A DNA stretch of 64,000 nt from Arthrobotrys musiformis (GCA_036971715.1 JAVHJL010000008.1:496001-560000), one strand, 5' to 3'; shown: positions 35,985 to 47,260, numbered from the stretch's first letter. Translations and numbers: made by a program. Notes: generated from the letters alone by a model not told the origin.

Positions 35985-37086
35985 CAATGTTAGCAATCTT
36001 TTCAAAGACCATCAAAAGAACCATCACTCTGCAACAGCAGGATGTTTCTGTTACATCCGGTCTCGTACCGTTGCATCTGACCACGTAAGTTCACACATGC
36101 TAGCTGTCAAGATACTCATCAGCTACCATCCCCTTCCATAATCGTCAGGTCTCCCTTCATCACTGACCATTAAATAAACGGGAGTTCGACTATTTACTAA
36201 TACCAACTTCTTGTTAACCCCAGGCAAGTGTTGAGAGTGCAATAAAGAGCTACAACCTAAGTTCCTCGCTAAGGCTCGACCTTGGCAAGGTAGAGAAAAA
36301 ACTGGAATTGGCGAAAGCCATCCAGTTAGTTCTATCGAGCACTGTCTAAGAGCCTATGGGTGTCAAAAGGCAGGCTCTACTAGTCCACGTCCTCTCACTA
36401 GCCCATAGGAAAACCTTGAGTAGGTATATTCTTCCCCTAAAACAGCTAGCTAGGTGGAAGCTAATTTTCCACTTGATTCTAGTACCGATAAAACCATCAA
36501 ATAAAAAGAGAATACGAGCCAGGATATCCAAAATTTTTTATCCTCTCTACGGGTTTGACGGCGTTTATAGTATTCCAGAATTTACTTCTGGGGCGGTGGG
36601 TCGATGACCACCGCGTAGCCTTTGAGACATGGGTATAGACTCCAGAAAGAACTTGATAGCGTTTCTGCTATCCATATAATCAGTTTCAGAGTAGCTGACG
36701 ATAAAAACCAATGATTCATGCAGGTAACCTCGATGAATATCACCGCCGACCGGGAAGAGATCAGCCTGGAGAAGGCGGAGCAATCGAAGAAGCGCCAAGA
36801 GGAGGCGGCTGCGAAGTCGCTTGCCGATCAGCAGAGGAAGAACGACGAGGCAAAGTTGCAGAAGATAGAGGACCACGTTAAGTCCTTTGGCGAGGGCCAA
36901 GCCTGGCAAGGCGGTCTCCTGGTGATGATCGCCGACCTGAAGACGACAATGGGCCAGTCACAACGGAAGATACTGAAAAGACTGGCAAGTGTCGAGTCGT
37001 TACTCGGTCAAACGGATGGGGGGCACAGTGATGGAGGAGGGGAAGAGAGTGGGGAAGAGAGGCAGGAGAAATGTCACAATATATAG
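35985..37086 (+). pseudogene. copy 1 of two-TM coiled-coil family, broken
   Basis: Homologous to the intact copy 2 (39686-41261) exon by exon: 35985-36084 (TLQQQDVSV; the N-terminal domain and first TM are missing), 36224 onward (ASVESAIKSYN), about 36484-36632 (REYEPGYPKFFILSTGLTAF, second TM) and 36724-37086 (coiled coil ITADREEISLEKAEQSKKRQ). Intron sequences also align (both contain ATACTCATCAGCTACC-like text). Breaks relative to copy 2 are a stop at 36347-36349, a TAA plus 1-nt deletion at the start of the third exon, and a small insertion before the first donor. It has no acidic tail. It may still be transcribed, but no full protein is possible. Confidence 0.65.
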
Positions 37087-39685
37087 AGAGAGATCACTAG
37101 AGAGATCCTACAGGAGATTTCTGTCATGAGGATGTCAGAAAAATGGCGGAAAAGGCGAAAAGGGGGGAAGAAGGATCAGAAGATCAACGAGAAGGCGAAC
37201 ATTACTACTATAACGATAACGTCATCTCGCCACCGTCCCAGACCTTTCTCGATCAACTACTTCTATTAAAGCCATTATTCTATAATCATTATTAGTACTA
37301 GTCAGTCTCGACATTTATTATTTTCTTATCAATCAAAAGCATAAAGTTCAACGCCCAAACTTTGCTTTCTAACCCCCGAATTAATATAGTATTTTCTAAA
37401 ATTACCTCCTAAACCAAATGCTGCTGCTGCATATATATATATATACCCATATAGCTCGCCAAACGTTAAACTATAAAAGCCCGCAGGCCTGTCCTCCTAC
37501 TTTGTATTTCGTTATTATATTGAGAAGTATAGAAATTAATATATGAAGATATAAAGATATATACTACGTTGTCTCCTGCGCAGCACCACGTTTAAGTAGT
37601 AAGATACTACGCTCAAAATTACCTATATGCGGAACACATTCGTAAGTTGTTAGATCTTATAGTATATATGATAGTCTCATACCCAAAATTATAATAGGAA
37701 ATCGCGTCCGAATTCCCTTGATGCCCACCGTAGTATCATTTGGTTTACGAGATAACCCGATGCAAAATAACTGTTTTGTATTGGATTAGAGACAATCGAA
37801 TCGCCACCCAATTAGATAATCCCGTGACCGTAGACAATTCATATTCCAAACCATGGCCAAGCTACCTACTTGATTAGGTAGATACCCGTTGGAAATCAGT
37901 TTTAGAAGGGACGTACGAAAAGCTTAGCAATTGCAAAGGTACTGAACTTGGATTACTTGGAAGAGAAAGCTAGGGACAAAAAGCCGCATATATATTTCCC
38001 GGAGACGCTAAATATAAATATGCTTCCCATAAGCTGAAAATATAGTTCCAAAGATGTACGTTACAGCTCCATAAAATGCCATTTACCCATCCCTCTGAAT
38101 CATTAAGGCGATTAGTCTCCAAAGAGTTCTAGATGAAAGTAAATTCCAACATCGAGAACGTTCGCACATTTGTGGGGGCATAGTCCTCGATCAGTTATCC
38201 TTCTTGATCTGTTCCTATTTGCTCGTACCAATACTTACGCTAAGCATGTCTCTAGATATTAATCCTAAGCAATTGTACCACCCATAATAACCCTAGTTTC
38301 TGGCCCCTGTTTCAAAGATTGACTAATTTCTTTCGCCAAAGCGCCAAAGCGCCAAATCCTGTACTTCTGGTCTGGAGCAAACTCTCTGTACTTCGACCAT
38401 CAATCACATCCGAAAGTAGCTTAGTCTTATTCATATAATAGTAGCGCGAGAGCTAAAAGAGTAATTTGATAGCTGATATTGTTAGTACCCCCAACATACG
38501 GGCTGTCCATGAGATTAAAATAGTAAATGCCACGATGCCTCGTCTCGTAATCTAGAGCTGGCTGAATTAGCCCGCGCCACGAATTCGCATCTGATCCATG
38601 GCCGGTCGCTAGCGAAGCCTTGATACAGGGGGTTTTGATCGTTTGACCTCCGCGTAGGTTCTATTATGGCGTGAATTTGAACTAGAGGGGGCTAGACGCA
38701 AGGTAGGAGACGCGAAAACCGTGAGCCTCGGGGACTGGGCCTCGATTTTCGCTAACAGGCTTAAATCTGACCCAACATCGTCTTTGAGGCCGCGTTTCGA
38801 CTCGTTTGTTTTCGTTGCAGGATCGTAATATAGCTCGAAGGCCTATTCGCGAGGCAGATAGTATAGTGTTTATTCGTTTTAATCAACGCCAAAAGCACAG
38901 GTTTTCTTTGAGTTTAGCTTACCCTTGCACATGTCCATACAGCTATCGCCATCGTTGCGCCGGCGACAAGCATTTTTTTAATAGGCGTGTCTGAAGTCCC
39001 CTCCCGTAGCCATAGTCCGGGGACACTCCCTCATTGTTTCGTGAGGTTTGGGTACTAGTTAGTAAACTCAAGATGGTGGTCCGAACGCTCGTAGCGCTCT
39101 GGTGGTGGAACTAGCACTACTATTAGACGTATGAATTTCTTTTCTTTTCTATTAGCCCGCAAGTAAACACGCAATCGTATATTAAACGTAGAACCCGAAG
39201 CAATCCTCAAATATTGGAAATACTGTCTGGGTTAAAGTGGTAGCGCGGGCTGTTTCATATGAATTGCGGAAAGGGTGTAGCGATTTCAAGCCCGAGAGCA
39301 CTCGAGAATGGCGATTTTAGGTATAAGTTACCTTCGCAATGCCCTTATTCCAATACTTTCTGTTCACAGGCTTTACATGCTAGTATACAGAGCTGAAAGT
39401 TTGAGCAACGAGCTGGAATATCGTGAAGTGCGTATGCTGTAGTTGAAAAGGTTCCTAGAGGGTAGGTTTATAGTCTCGCAACGAGGAGAAATAGTTCCTA
39501 GGGATTTGTGAAGTGTTGATGCCGACGTAGAGATTTCTTTTGTGGCCCGAAAAAATTTAAAGATCCCTTCTGCCTCTTTCCCCGCGCCCATCGAATCCAT
39601 AAACCCGGAATAACCTCCATCTTATACCATACACAGTCTGTTTTCTCCCTAGAATATCACTTTTTAATGTTCGATAGATTCCGCC
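37087..39685. other. intergenic, AT-rich, repeat fragments
   Basis: 2.6 kb with an (AT)n run at 37431-37446, motif variants at about 37731-37756 and 38541-38566, and short frames such as 39373-39600 (minus) that I cannot assign. No supported gene. Confidence 0.5.
38541..38566 (+). repeat. diverged dispersed-motif arm
   Basis: CGTCTCGTAATCTAGAGCTGG then CTGAA, a diverged single arm of the element defined at 41055-41125. Confidence 0.7.
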
Positions 39686-41261
39686 ATGCCTCCTGGATGT
39701 TTTCTCGGAATTTTGGAGCCCATGGACCTCCCGAGTTGTGCGGATCTGTGGAAGAATGCGGTAGAGAACGAGTCGAAAGATAAATTCATCGTCAAAGATA
39801 TTCGGCTTCAGATGGAAGATGTTTCAGCAATGTACGGAATTCATTCTGAGACAAGCAAGCGGTGGCAACGCTGGCTTCATACCGCTATTGCAATTTTGGG
39901 CCTCCTCACCCCAATGGTGACTATATTTTCAACGGCCACGACAAGCACTACAACCCTGCAACAGCAGGAACTCTCCGCTGCGTCTGAACATGTATGTTCG
40001 CACGGCTTAGTTGCCAAGATACCTATCAGCTACCTTGCCCTCGTCGTCAAGAATACCCTTACCACTGGCCACCAAATAAACAAGAGTTCGACCCTTTGCT
40101 GATACCAACTTGTTATTAATTTTAGATAAGTGTTGAAAGTGTTATAAAACCATATATGGCAAATTCCTCGCCGGGGCTAAGCCTTGCCGAGATTGAGAAT
40201 AATCCGGGACTAGTCAAAATCATTGAGTCAGTTCTGCCGCGCTCTAATCCAGAGCCCACAGGGATTAATGAACCGGCCGCGCCGGCTCAGAATCCCCAGA
40301 ATAGCCCGGGTCGGCACATCAAGTTAGTATATTCCTGTCTCAAAGATTATAGATAGAAATTAATTAAACACTCAACTTCTAGGGCCCATGAAATCATCAA
40401 AAAGAAGAGAGAGTATGATCAGGGCTATTTAGTCACTGCTCTCTGCCTTGGGGCGTTAACGGCGGCTATGGTAGCCCTGAATTTGTTTCTAAGTTCGTGG
40501 ATAGATCAATGCCAGCAAGAGTTCAATGCATTGGTATAACTTCACTGATAGCATTTTATTATACATATAATTCGGGATAGATCTGCTGACAGTAAGGGGG
40601 GCCGTTTGTGCAGGAGAAAACTGTCGCCATTCATTTGGGCCGATTTGAATTGAAAATTGAGAAGGAAGAAGAAGAAAAAAAAAGGGAGGAAGAAACTGCT
40701 GCCAAGAGGCTTGCTGCGAAGCAAAAGGAAGATCTCTGGAAAAAATTGGGCGTAATTGAGGGGTTCATAAAAGTTTTGGTGGAAGGGGAAGTAGGGGAAG
40801 GTGGGGAAGGTCGGGAAGGTGGGGTTCCAGAGTTAGTCCGCGGTCTTGGTAAGACCATTGCTGAGAGGGGGGGGTCAAATGAGGAGATACGAGAGATTTT
40901 GGAGATCGTCGGGGCGCTGTCAGCTAAGAAGGGGGGGTTGGATGAGGGCGGAAAGGGGAAGGAGATAGGAAGGGGATCGTCGGGTGAAGAAAAGAAGGGA
41001 GAGGGGGGGGAAGAAGAACGGCAAAAGAAAGATAAAGGAGAAGAGGGGGGAGAGTTGTCTCGTATACCAGAGCTGGCCGAAGAGGGAGAGGGGGAGGCTT
41101 CGGCCAGCTCTGGTATACGAGACAAGGGGGAGGGGGAGGGGGAAGAAGAAGAAGAAGAAGAAGAAGAAGAAGAAGAAGAAGAAGAAGAAGAAGAAACTAC
41201 TATTAAAAAGTTTCGCAAAATTATAAGTCAGCTCGAAAATGACCTAAAAATTGTCTCATAA
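39686..41261 (+). CDS. copy 2: unrecognised two-TM, coiled-coil, acidic-tail protein
   Basis: Not recognised. Exons 39686-39991, 40126-40322, 40383-40533, 40614-41261; 433 aa. All three introns are GT-AG and in frame, and are confirmed by two homologous copies. The layout starts with an N-terminal helical region (SCADLWKNAVENESKDKF). TM1 is at about 68-84 (HTAIAILGLLTPMVTIF), then a Gln/Ser/Thr and Pro-rich linker. TM2 is at about 182-203 (YLVTALCLGALTAAMVALN), and a charged coiled coil (LKIEKEEEEKKREEETAAK) follows. The Glu/Gly/Lys tail includes a GAA-encoded run of about 20 Glu, and a palindromic element inside it is translated as LSRIPELAEEGEGEASASSG. The alternative start Met13 is possible. 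Function is unknown; a membrane protein with a long cytosolic coil is what can be seen. Confidence 0.7.
41055..41125. repeat. perfect hairpin element: 28-bp arms, 15-nt loop
   Basis: Arms 41055-41082 and 41098-41125 are exact reverse complements (core TCTCGTATACCAGAGCTGG, inner end GCCGAAG). It lies in frame inside the acidic tail of the copy 2 gene. The same 71-bp sequence occurs at 45541-45611 in copy 3. Confidence 0.95.
41139..41196 (+). repeat. GAA trinucleotide run
   Basis: Near-perfect (GAA)n coding for poly-Glu in copy 2. It is likely length-polymorphic. Confidence 0.95.
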
Positions 41262-41278
41262 ACCAGAGCTGGCTGAAG
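41251..41278 (+). repeat. dispersed-motif arm overlapping copy 2 stop
   Basis: TTGTCTCATAAACCAGAGCTGG-type arm. Its TAA (within TCATAAACC) supplies the stop codon of the copy 2 gene, so the reading frame ends inside the repeat. Confidence 0.85.
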
Positions 41279-41565
41279 CTCAAGTCTGTTATAGACTTAG
41301 GCTTTAAATCATTTTTAAGCCAATTGTTTAGTCTACAAAATTCCTTTATGGCCATACCTATAGAAGTTGGTATAAAGTTGGTAGGTACTATTATTACTAC
41401 TAATATTATTAAGATTGCCTATCTACTTAGGTACTTACCTACCTGCCATTTAACAACCTGCGAACTATTAGTATGCTAGCGCTATAGCGTGCCTATTGGT
41501 ATACCACCTACCTTCCTAACTACCTTCTACCTAACTTGTTACTTGCGAAAGTAAAATAAAATGTA

Positions 41566-41951
41566 GGGAAATGCTATTTCCGTACCCCCATTTTCGCTAG
41601 AACCGTACCCCTCCATTACAACAAAAACATTGGAAAGTTTTTCAGAGTAATAAACAGAATAGTTTCAAGCTATAAGCTGGCCTGTAAACTGCACGCTTAT
41701 AAACCTGTGAATTGCATTCCTACAGGCCTGTTCACTGCACACCTACAGGCCTGTGGACTGTACGCCTATAAGCCTGGTTACCGCACGCCCATAGGCCTGT
41801 GAATCGTGCGTATATTTAGTTTAGTATTCTAGTGGTTACTTTAGTTTAGGTGAGAATCGCCCAGCTAATACTTATTAGCGTGAAAATTAATGTAGTTGTT
41901 ATGGAGGGGTACGGTTACAGCGAAAATGGGGGTACGGAAATAGCATTACCC
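41566..41951. mobile_element. hAT-type MITE, 386 bp, 8-bp TSD
   Basis: About 51-bp terminal inverted repeats begin GGGAAATGCTATTTCCG on the left and GGGTAATGCTATTTCCG on the right (reverse strand), with few mismatches. The inner part of each arm ends in ACCCCTCCAT. It is flanked by an 8-bp direct repeat AAAATGTA (41558-41565 and 41952-41959). Size, TIRs and 8-bp duplication fit a non-autonomous hAT element. There is no transposase frame. An internal tandem array (41679-41813) is listed separately. Confidence 0.85.
41679..41813 (+). repeat. about six imperfect 23-bp tandem units within the MITE
   Basis: Units of the form GGCCTGTGAACTGCACGCCTATA, diverged from each other by a few bases. Confidence 0.85.
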
Positions 41952-41959
41952 AAAATGTA

Positions 41960-42647
41960 TTCAGCTGAATCTAGCAGTAGTGGACTTGGTAGAAAGTATT
42001 TATGGGTCCTTCGTTGGCTGTCTAGCGGGCTACTTCAGGTAAACCCTCCACTAACAGTTCAGCCCCATATCTTTTGCGTTTTCATGATACTAGGTAAGTA
42101 GTTGCGCAAAACGACCAAGATTTTTGATTAATTGTCCAAATATATCCTACGAAATCGAAATCACATACAAAGTTTCGTTATATAATTAATTCCGCCGCAT
42201 TCATGTACGAACCCAGAGTAGACCAATGAGCGCGATTGCGAGAATTTGGTACTCAAGGCTACCAATACATAGCGGCTGATGATTATGGAACTCAAATTTG
42301 GTCTTCCGCCGTGCTAACGAAACGCAGATCGCGAGCTATTGAGTGGCCTCAGAATTAGGTTCCTCACAAGAGGTCGTTTCGAACTGGCCTCGTTCCCAGA
42401 CTTTAAAAAGGGATATCTCACTTTCCAAATTCGCTTTGAAGATAAAAACTGTTTCTGTGCTTATGAATCTGTACCCGCTACGTTTCTACAGCTTGAGAAC
42501 CTAATTTGCGACACTACCCATCCTAAGGGCCCCAACATTGCAAGGAGCATCATTAGATAATAGAGTAAAAACCCGTCGCTAGCAAAAAGAAAAATCGCGA
42601 AAACTGCTGCTAATATATGGAATCTCATCTTCGTGGTCTAGCTCACA
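41960..42647. other. intergenic
   Basis: Spacer between the MITE and the orphan gene at 42648. The frame at 42339-42560 has no recognisable features. Confidence 0.5.
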
Positions 42648-43283
42648 ATGCCGTCTTACGATACCTCGATCCGGAACACACGCCCTCGAAGACTAGGTGA
42701 CTTGAAAATTCGGATCGGAAGGATCAGACGCATGGATATGTGCCATTTAAAATGGCAGTATAATATCTTCAAAAGCCCAGATTATACCGAGTTCGAGCGG
42801 AACAACGAAATTGCCTTCTATTGCATGGCCAACGACCCAGATGCAACCGGACTGTACAACCCAACAACGAAAGTCTACGTCGAATTCACCGGCAAGTACG
42901 GCTGTGAAACCGATATTAGTCACTTCGAGCATTGTACGGAGGATGACATTGTTTGGGAAATGGTGTACTCGCAAAACGATGGGTGTATATTAGGATTACC
43001 TACGAAGATGTTTTTTGCTTATTGGGAGCCTTTTGTTCCATGCCTGGTGCATGATGATATCAAAAACGGGCTTTATTTGTCAACTTGGAGTGAAAGTTTT
43101 CGGCACAGGTGGAGATGTTTCCTAGGTAGATTGTTCTCGTTCCCGCGTGTCGCAAAATGGTCTGGCTGGGCTTATGTTAGGGAACAAAAAGAAGTAGTCT
43201 GGAGGATGTTTCATAAGGAAGACACAGCCTCCAAGAAGAAAGCGGAACAACTCGTTCCCTTCCTCACCCAGGGCCCAGAATAG
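42648..43283 (+). CDS. orphan protein, paralogue of the gene at 44106
   Basis: Not recognised. Single exon, 211 aa, no signal peptide or TM. It shares a clear core with the gene at 44106: GLYNPTTKVYVEF, TDISHFEHCTEDDIVWEMVY, then CLVHDDIKNGLYLSTW and a KHRW/RHRW-type ending. An Arg-rich N-terminus (RPRRLGDLKIRIGRIRR) and a charged C-terminus flank this core. The paralogy is itself evidence that the frame is real. It lies between copies 2 and 3 of the two-TM family. A small effector-like or accessory intracellular protein is possible; no function can be given. Confidence 0.65.
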   Translation: MPSYDTSIRNTRPRRLGDLKIRIGRIRRMDMCHLKWQYNIFKSPDYTEFERNNEIAFYCMANDPDATGLYNPTTKVYVEFTGKYGCETDISHFEHCTEDDIVWEMVYSQNDGCILGLPTKMFFAYWEPFVPCLVHDDIKNGLYLSTWSESFRHRWRCFLGRLFSFPRVAKWSGWAYVREQKEVVWRMFHKEDTASKKKAEQLVPFLTQGPE

Positions 43284-44105
43284 CTTGGTACCTCCCAGTC
43301 TGGGGGTCGCTTTCCTCTGATTTTAGGTATATCCTTGTAGCGTTTGGATACGAATCAGCCTATTTGTTAGTAGTCGGCGCCTTTGGCTCGGACCTGGGAA
43401 CGAGACCAGCTCAGACTGCACTAGCACAGGGATTCCGGAAACTAGATCCACCATTTTGTCTAATTTGTTTGTTAAACTACACTATATATATAGATGGATA
43501 TCTTAAATCTAATAAATTGGAGGCGTGCCTCTGATTAGCTCCCAGGTTTTAATTGAGACGGGGACGGAGATCTTAGTCGCGCCGATACGGAACAGACGTT
43601 GATTTTCAGCTTGAGGTGTGTGAGAGAAAGCTTCGATTAGGTAGAGGGGGAGGGTAGAGAAGGAAAAGTTCCGTGTATGAATCCTAAACTGTTCTAAAAT
43701 TTGAACAGCCGTCCACTTTCAAGCCTTTTATAGTGACGCCGCCAATGCCTCGATCTTGTCAAAATCCTACAAAGGTATTTCCCTCCGGCCTCCACGGTGT
43801 TATCCAATATTGCTGTGCTACTTTGTTTTGCCGCGGATGATGACAAACAAGTATAACTTAAATTAAAGCGCTCGCCAGGGAAGATCGCGGAAGGGCGGTC
43901 CATTTTAGAATTAATCCCCTCATGGAAATTGTAATTGTACCGCATAGTAACTTTAGTTCGGCTTCCGCAAAGAAAGCTTATTAAGGATATATCAGCCACT
44001 CGACCTCACACTCCTTCATGCAATAGATTCAGAAACTACAACACTCACTGCTAGCTCCCAAAAAACACGATCGATAGCTGAATTATTACACTCGTTTCCG
44101 TCATC
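43284..44105. other. intergenic between the two orphan paralogues
   Basis: No gene supported. The minus-strand frame 43694-43999 has no features and probably overlaps promoter sequence of the next gene. Confidence 0.5.
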
Positions 44106-44717
44106 ATGGGGCCGCGCTTCTATTGCGGGCGTATGTCCGCATCCATTCCCAAACGAGGACCACATACCCGGATAGTTCGAGTCAGAAGACTAAGGGTAGG
44201 TTACTTCTGCCCCGCAAACGACAGAGTCACGTATCATCCTTTCGAGGACCCGTCGGCCCCAGGCTCCAAGAAGTTCAATGATATGGCTATCGGATGGCTC
44301 ATGTACTACCACGGCGCAAGCGGGCTGTACAATCCCAAAACAAAAGTCTACGTCGAGTTTACCAGCAGTAATGGCGGTAGAACTGGCTACCTGATCTGCA
44401 CCAACGGGGATACAACCGATATCACCCCGCTTAAAGATTACCTCGAAGATGACGCAATATGGGAGATGGTATATACAGAAGGCGATGGGGATATAGTACC
44501 TTGTTTACTGAGAATACTTGAACATTATATTACATATTGCTGTATGATGTCGAGCATTACACCCTGTCTCGTACATGAGGATATCAAACAAGGATTATAT
44601 CTGCCAACCTGGGCCAAGTATCTGAAACATAGGTGGAATTGTTCCCGGGGCAAGACTAGCAACGGTACGGAAGTTAAGGCGGAGGAGGCACAACACCCTA
44701 AGGAGAAACCTGAGTAG
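44106..44717 (+). CDS. orphan protein, paralogue of the gene at 42648
   Basis: Not recognised. Single exon, 203 aa. It shares GLYNPKTKVYVEF, DITPLKDYLEDDAIWEMVY and PCLVHEDIKQGLYLPTWAK with the upstream paralogue. The N-terminus is likewise basic (RVRRLRVGYF). Between the shared blocks this copy has its own insert (SSNGGRTGYLICTNG), and the central hydrophobic stretch is Cys-rich (ITYCCMMSS). Tandem duplication with fast divergence is the simplest reading. Confidence 0.65.
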   Translation: MGPRFYCGRMSASIPKRGPHTRIVRVRRLRVGYFCPANDRVTYHPFEDPSAPGSKKFNDMAIGWLMYYHGASGLYNPKTKVYVEFTSSNGGRTGYLICTNGDTTDITPLKDYLEDDAIWEMVYTEGDGDIVPCLLRILEHYITYCCMMSSITPCLVHEDIKQGLYLPTWAKYLKHRWNCSRGKTSNGTEVKAEEAQHPKEKPE

Positions 44718-45442
44718 CTCATATATCAATAGTCGCTATTGACCCGGATGAGGATTAATTATCGTTAGCTCGGCTTCGATTGGAATCAATATGAACTTGT
44801 CCGGGCGCGTTTTGGTTGATCTCTGTCGTAGGGATTAAGTACTATTCTGCAAGTCGGGTGTCTCTAGAAAATTTATACATGAGTATTTTATCACTTTTTT
44901 TTGTAATACTTTATAAATTTAATTAAAGTCCTGCCGCTATTCGTCGACCCAGACACAGTATCATCTGGTTTACGATAACGTCGACCTGTAAACTAGACTT
45001 TTACGTCGCTAGCTAGGAGCTCTACGCATCCCAACCTTGTCTCGTCGCCAGACTCCTCAATCAACTTGCGCAGTCGGGGACATGGAGCGCCTCTCAGGCT
45101 ATTTAATACAAGAGGATATGGAGGTTCGGTCGTGTCAAGAAATATATATACCTACCTGGATACCTAGTTACGCGACGATGGGTTCAGACTTGTGCACGCG
45201 CCCCATATTTACTCTACATCTCAGTTTTGCAACCGGCTTAGTAGTTTCTCAAAACTAATGACTAACAGCGCGCAGGCGTATTTGTAGTGTTCGGGAGTAG
45301 TCTAGTTCGGCTGAGCTCGGCGGTGACGATCGCCTAGGTAAAAATATCTTTCAAACTACTTATGTCTAATAAAGGTAGACCATGACCACTAATAGTGCTA
45401 AGAGCAAATAAAGGAGAGGAAGAAGAAAGGATCCTTTCTCCT
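44718..45442. other. intergenic
   Basis: Spacer with a motif variant near 44954-44979 (CAGTATCATCTGGTTTACGA, similar to 37731-37750). No gene seen. Confidence 0.5.
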
Positions 45443-45540
45443 CTATTTTCTCCACCCCTTCTTCTCCTTTCCCTTTCTTTTGCCCTCCTTCTTCCCCCTC
45501 CTTTTTTCTCTCTTCTTCTCCTTTATTTTCCCCCTCCCCC

Positions 45541-45611
45541 TTGTCTCGTATACCAGAGCTGGCCGAAGCCTCCCCCTCTCCCTCTTCGGCCAGCTCTGGT
45601 ATACGAGACAA
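45541..45611. repeat. second copy of the perfect hairpin element
   Basis: Arms 45541-45568 and 45584-45611. On the minus (coding) strand of copy 3 the 71 bp are identical to 41055-41125 of copy 2. Confidence 0.95.
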
Positions 45612-45678
45612 CTCTCCCCCCTCTTCTCCTTTCTCTCCTTTTGCTTCTTCTCCCACCCCCCCAATACCCCAGCCTCGG

Positions 45679-45756
45679 CCCCGGTCTCGGTCTCGGTCTC
45701 GGTCTCAGTCTCAGTCTTAGTCTCAGTCTCAGTCTTGGTCTCTGCCTCGGCTTCGA
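45679..45756 (-). repeat. 6-bp GAGACC/GAGACT tandem repeat
   Basis: On the coding strand it gives alternating Glu-Thr/Lys-Thr in the tail of copy 3. It replaces the poly-Glu run of copy 2. Confidence 0.9.
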
Positions 45757-47260
45757 TTCCCTCGCTCTCCGTTCCCCCTACCTCCTGGGTAGCAACCTGA
45801 AGGTTTTGAATCAACACGACTATGTCATCTTGTCTCTTCCCGATTGTGGCACCTAGTTTACTAATCGTGTCCCGGGTAGTACTGATCTCGTTAATCAGCC
45901 GAGTGAAGTTATTCCACTCCTTTACCCGTTTATTCTCCTCGTCGACCCGTTTCTTCTCTTCTTCTCGCCCTTCTATTTCCATCTCTTCTTTATCCACTGC
46001 AATCTTCACTAAACATATCTGCACGGTTACCCATTATTATCATTAGTAATTTGGAGTAAATCTTACGCGCATCAAAAATCGAATTCAATTTTTGGAGCTA
46101 TAGATACCTTGCTGTCGAACTCCGCTTCCTGCCAATCAAGACGCACCCCAAGAGCCCAATTGACTAGCGCAATCAAAAATGATATTAAAATTATCGGGGA
46201 GAATACCGCTAGATAAATTATATTTGCAATTTTTGTCTTGAAATTATATACTGCTTACTAAAAGACAAATGGTCAACGAACTTGGAATTTCACTCAAGAT
46301 ATAGAAATACGAACCGAACATGCACTGCGAATGTCGAAGAGGCATTGCTGGCTTTGAAACCTGGCTGAAGGGTAGTAGTGCTGCTTGCCTCTGGATCCGG
46401 AATCAATGTCTCATATTTTTCTATCTCGCTCTCGTCACCCTCTATATTGGAAATATCCGTTCGTACACCGGAGACCCGCTGGGCGTAGTCATAAAGAATG
46501 CTATTAGCCTTGGCCTAGAATTGATAACCAGCGGACATTAGCAAGGTGTCGACTTCATATTGATTCAGAGGCCAATAGCATGGTAAATTGTGCGACCCAG
46601 CGGTGAGGGCAGAATATGTGAGGGACAGCTCTACAGGTACGACGCGTGAACTTACATGTGCTGGCTCAGCGGTAATCTCCTTGTCACGAAGGTTCTGAAA
46701 GTTCGTAACGGACGTCATCGTCGTACTCGTCCCCAAGGTACAAGCGGCCAGGACCAATATGGCGAGATTTAATCGCCCTTGCTCTTTTTGGCTTTGCTTA
46801 CACGGTCTTTATACTCTTGGGACATAGTATCGAGCTCGATTCGGATCGCCTTAACCACCATCTTTTTTTTCGGATGCTTCTCTGACGCAGCTTCCGCCAG
46901 CTCCAAATATTCCGGGACTTGTGGCGCCTTGATGGTAAATGCTGCCCAAAGGTCTTTGATCCCCATTCTGGGCAGTGGGCACCTCTGCTGGACTATGGGC
47001 CTAGGTTGATTACGTGCAGGAAAGATTAAAGCAATTTGAGTATATAGGATGGATCCTAGGGAAACAGGTTCTGGAGGGGCACTAGGCTGCTGGGAGTTTG
47101 TGGCAAGAAAACAGACAGGCAATGATGTGCGATATAGGGTATTTTAGTGACGATTATAGAAATGGGGACCGGAGGAGGAAAGTATTGTTTGAGGGCACAA
47201 AAAAGAGTCTACGTCGACATCAACGCTTTTCAAACGTCTAGGAACTATCGGGTTTCATGG

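Larger units (their letters stand above)
45443..46966 (-). pseudogene. copy 3 of two-TM coiled-coil family, probably broken
   Basis: Minus-strand homologue of copy 2. Exon 1 starts 46966 (MGIKDLWAAF; VVKAIRIELDTMS). It meets a stop at 46769-46771 unless one base near an AAAAAG run is skipped, after which TM1 (LNLAILVLAACTL) continues to the donor at 46656. Exon 2 is 46514-46315. Exon 3, about 46250-46108, holds TM2 (IIYLAVFSPIILISFLIAL) but no splice choice reaches it without a stop. Exon 4, 46018-45443, holds the coil (VKIAVDKEEMEIEGREEEKK), a Thr-Glu repeat and the palindromic element, here read in another frame than in copy 2. These breaks suggest a decaying gene, although an unusual splice form cannot be excluded. 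Confidence 0.6.

Noticed and set aside
40631..41218. Long minus-strand frame, Ser-rich, opposite copy 2
   Set aside because: It is the antisense of the (GAA)n and GGA-rich tail; the plus strand has homologous exons and splice sites.
45395..45856. Plus-strand Leu/Ser/Pro-rich frames
   Set aside because: Antisense of the repetitive tail of copy 3; no family support.
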